The notes under the pieces are model-generated. The model was not told where the DNA came from. It saw nothing but the letters and a program-made list of their open reading frames with translations, and made no database searches. Below, in pieces: positions 61,545 to 64,000 of a stretch of 64,000 bases of DNA (positions are counted from its first letter, which is position 1; each line of letters opens with the position of its first letter). This stretch comes from Pseudomonas syringae CC1557 (lineage in GTDB: Bacteria > Pseudomonadota > Gammaproteobacteria > Pseudomonadales > Pseudomonadaceae), in assembly GCF_000452705.1 (NCBI RefSeq), contig NZ_CP007014.1:1364001-1428000 (forward strand), written 5' to 3'. The translations under genes and the position numbers were made by a program.

Positions 61545-64000
61545 ATGAAAGATGTATCCAACCCCCGACACACCGCTTTCACACCCCTGCGGCAGGCGAT
61601 CCGAGCCATCAATCGCGCTTCATGCGGTGCTTTGGCCTGCTACCTTGCGACCTCTGCAATGGCGCAAGCCGCTCCCTATGTAGAAGCGGGGCAGGCGGGC
61701 AATGCTGCCAGCTGGCGCAGTGCCGAATTCAATGCCGACTGGGGCCTGGGCGCGATCAACGCTGATCAGGCTTACGCCGCTGGCTACACCGGCAAGGACA
61801 TAAAACTGGGCATCTTCGACCAGCCGGTCTACGCCCCACACCCGGAATTCGACAGCCCCAACAAGGTGGTGAATCTGGTCACCCGCGGCATCCGCGAATA
61901 CACCGACCCGTACATCCCGGTGAAGGCCGGCGACGCGTTCCGTTACGACGGCGCGCCGAGCCTGGATTCCGGTGGCAAACTCGGCAACCACGGTACTCAT
62001 GTCGGCGGTATCGCAGGCGGCAATCGTGACGGCGGACCGATGCATGGGGTGGCTTACAATGCGCAAATCATCAGCGCCGACAATGGTGACCCAGGCCCGG
62101 AAGACGGCATCGTGCTGGGCAATGACGGCGCGGTCTATCAGGCGGGCTGGAACGCGCTGGTCAACAGCGGCGCACGGGTCATCAACAACAGCTGGGGCAT
62201 CGGCATCACCGACCGCTTCACCAAGGGCGGTCGCGATCCGGCCTTCCCGCACTTCACCGTGCAGGACGCGCAAGTGCAGTTCGACCAGATCCGCCAGATA
62301 CTCGGCACCCGTCCGGGTGGCGCATATCAGGGCGCTATCGACGCAGCGCGTAGCGGCGTGGTGACCATCTTCGCTGCGGGCAACGACTACAACCTCAACA
62401 ACCCCGACGCCATGGCCGGGCTCGGCTATTTCGTACCGGAAATCGCCCCCAACTGGCTGACCGTGGCCGCCCTGCAACAAAACCCCGACGCCGCAGCCGC
62501 CGCGACCACGCCCTACACACTGAGCACCTTCTCGTCGCGCTGCGGCTACACCGCCAGCTTCTGCGTCTCGGCACCGGGCACGCGCATCTACAGCTCGGTC
62601 CTCAACGGCACCAGCCTCGAAGACCTTACCGTCGGCTGGGCCAACAAGAACGGCACCTCGATGGCCGCGCCCCACGTAGCAGGCAGCATGGCTGTGCTGA
62701 TGGAGCGCTTCCCGTACATGACCGGCGCGCAAGTGGCTGACGTGTTGAAAACCACCGCCACTGACCTCGGTGCACCGGGCGTCGATGCGCTGTACGGCTG
62801 GGGCATGATCAACCTAGGCAAGGCCATCAACGGCCCGAGCATGTTCGTCACCGAGGCCGACATTCCTGCCGAATTCAGAATCGATGGCGCGTACGGCGAC
62901 AGTCAGTTCGTGGCTGACCTGCCAGGCGTTGGCGCGATTGTCGATGCGGGTAAACCCACCCAGCGCACCTGCACCGGACCGCAATGCGGGCTGGATGTGT
63001 GGATCAATAACATCTCCGGACACGGTGGCCTGACCAAACAAGGCATCGGCACTCTGGTGCTGAGCGGTGCCAACAGCTACAGCGGTCCGACCCTCGTCAA
63101 TCAAGGACGCCTGGCCATCAACGGCTCGCTGGCGTCGGCCGTCACCGTCAACAACGGCGGTATTTTGGGCGGTAACGGCAGGGTTGCTTCGCTGACCGCC
63201 AATCAGGGCGGCATCGTCGCGCCGGGTAACTCCATCGGCACCTTGCAAGTCGCAGGCGACCTAAACCTGGCGCCGGGCTCGACCTACGCGGTCGAATTGT
63301 CACCCACCGCCAGCGACCGCATCGTGGTCGGCGGCACTGCCACCGTGAGCGGCGCGAACATGGCCCTGACGCTGGAAAACGACAACGCCTCGTTGTTGAG
63401 CCGCAACCAGACCAGCAGCGTCATCGGTCGCCAGTACAACGTGCTGCAAGCGGCCGGCGGCATTCAAGGCCAGTTCGGTTCGGTCACCGACGACTACGCG
63501 TTCCTCGGCGGCAATCTGGCCTACACCGGCACCGGCGTAATCCTCGCTCTGGCGCGTAACGGCGACAGCTTCGCCAGCGCGGCACAAACCGCCAACCAGC
63601 GCAGCGTGGCCCAGGCCGCCGAGCAACTGGGTGCGGGCAATTCAGTCTACGAGAGCGTTATCCTCAGCCCGGACACCGCCACCGCACGCCGCGCCTTCAC
63701 CCAGCTGTCAGGCGAAGTGCATCCGGCCATCGCCACGCAACTGATCAACGACAGCCGCCAACTGCGCGATGCCGTGGGTGATCGCCTGCGCGTCGAGGGT
63801 CTTTACGATCAGCCAGCACCGGGCAGCGAAGACAATTCGGTGTGGGTCAAAGCGCTCGGCGCGTGGGGTAAAAACGCTGGCAGCAGCGACGGCGCCAGCT
63901 CGACCTCATCGCTGGGCGGCCTGCTCGCAGGCGTCGACGGCCTGATCAGCGACCACACCCGCCTGGGTGCGATGGCTGGCTACAGCGACACCTCGCTCAG
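61545..64000 (+). CDS. Subtilisin-type autotransporter serine protease, partial
   Basis: The visible 818 residues have a long signal peptide (to about residue 43, MAQAAP) and a complete S8 triad: Asp92 (GIFDQPVYAP), His149 (GNHGTHVGG) and Ser372 (NGTSMAAPHVAG). From about 500 come a passenger-associated repeat (GIGTLVLSGANSYSGPTLVN) and APGNSIGTLQV, then the start of the C-terminal barrel domain (VWVKALGAWGKN). The gene runs off the window, so the barrel is incomplete. It is a tandem paralogue of the preceding gene, intact as far as visible. AAGGA precedes the ATG. The substrate is unknown. Confidence 0.93.
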   Translation, partial: MKDVSNPRHTAFTPLRQAIRAINRASCGALACYLATSAMAQAAPYVEAGQAGNAASWRSAEFNADWGLGAINADQAYAAGYTGKDIKLGIFDQPVYAPHPEFDSPNKVVNLVTRGIREYTDPYIPVKAGDAFRYDGAPSLDSGGKLGNHGTHVGGIAGGNRDGGPMHGVAYNAQIISADNGDPGPEDGIVLGNDGAVYQAGWNALVNSGARVINNSWGIGITDRFTKGGRDPAFPHFTVQDAQVQFDQIRQILGTRPGGAYQGAIDAARSGVVTIFAAGNDYNLNNPDAMAGLGYFVPEIAPNWLTVAALQQNPDAAAAATTPYTLSTFSSRCGYTASFCVSAPGTRIYSSVLNGTSLEDLTVGWANKNGTSMAAPHVAGSMAVLMERFPYMTGAQVADVLKTTATDLGAPGVDALYGWGMINLGKAINGPSMFVTEADIPAEFRIDGAYGDSQFVADLPGVGAIVDAGKPTQRTCTGPQCGLDVWINNISGHGGLTKQGIGTLVLSGANSYSGPTLVNQGRLAINGSLASAVTVNNGGILGGNGRVASLTANQGGIVAPGNSIGTLQVAGDLNLAPGSTYAVELSPTASDRIVVGGTATVSGANMALTLENDNASLLSRNQTSSVIGRQYNVLQAAGGIQGQFGSVTDDYAFLGGNLAYTGTGVILALARNGDSFASAAQTANQRSVAQAAEQLGAGNSVYESVILSPDTATARRAFTQLSGEVHPAIATQLINDSRQLRDAVGDRLRVEGLYDQPAPGSEDNSVWVKALGAWGKNAGSSDGASSTSSLGGLLAGVDGLISDHTRLGAMAGYSDTSL

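Overview
The window looks like chromosome from a Pseudomonas of the P. syringae group. This rests on the gene content and local order: recQ - MarR regulator - FimV-like protein, yjcH-actP, an N-acetylglutaminylglutamine amide operon, an mlaA operon, mnmC and pap. It also rests on a CrcZ/CrcX-type small RNA with a sigma-54 promoter, and on short palindromic intergenic repeats built on GACGCTCTGCGTC. No rRNA, tRNA, insertion sequence, prophage or CRISPR array was recognised. The species assignment is inferred, not computed.

Layout, left to right. 0-10 kb: a truncated LysR gene divergent from a NepI-like efflux pump, a secreted dienelactone-hydrolase-like enzyme, a DEAD-box RNA helicase, several envelope lipoproteins and a TorF-type porin, CvfB and a DsbA/FrnE-like oxidoreductase. 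10-20 kb: CsbD, a BrkB-family membrane protein, peptide deformylase, an orphan betaine-type binding protein, a cytosine deaminase of the yeast type, a signalling module (RsbQ-like hydrolase, PAS histidine kinase, GAF histidine kinase) and a periplasmic PQQ-type sugar dehydrogenase. 20-31.5 kb: a PepSY protein, a TonB-dependent receptor, an MFS transporter, an AT-rich accessory stretch (a stand-alone LuxR-type HTH protein plus two unrecognised proteins), a MASE2-GGDEF diguanylate cyclase and the mlaA operon. 31.5-38.5 kb: the Crc-sequestering small RNA on the minus strand, a betaine-binding protein, the acetate permease pair, small membrane proteins, an SDR, YnfA and a CsrA paralogue. 38.5-48 kb: the minus-strand osmoprotectant operon asnO-ngg-M42 peptidase and a LolD/FtsX/AttH-type ABC cassette. 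48-58 kb: mnmC, pap, UPF0149, recQ, MarR and FimV-like. 58-64 kb: two tandem subtilisin-type autotransporters, the first broken by a one-base frameshift and the second running off the end.

Several genes fit a plant-surface lifestyle: osmoprotection (NAGGN and betaine-binding proteins), carbon catabolite control (CrcX-like RNA, with candidate Crc/Hfq sites in the actP leader), c-di-GMP signalling, CsrA-type control, outer-membrane lipid homeostasis and secreted proteases.

The best candidates for a second look are the RsbQ-like/PAS-kinase/GAF-kinase module, the Crc-sponge RNA locus with its enhancer-like palindrome, the frameshifted autotransporter beside its intact paralogue, and the LuxR-HTH accessory stretch. 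Start codons were chosen by reading Shine-Dalgarno spacing and domain boundaries. All functional calls come from motif recognition, not database searches.
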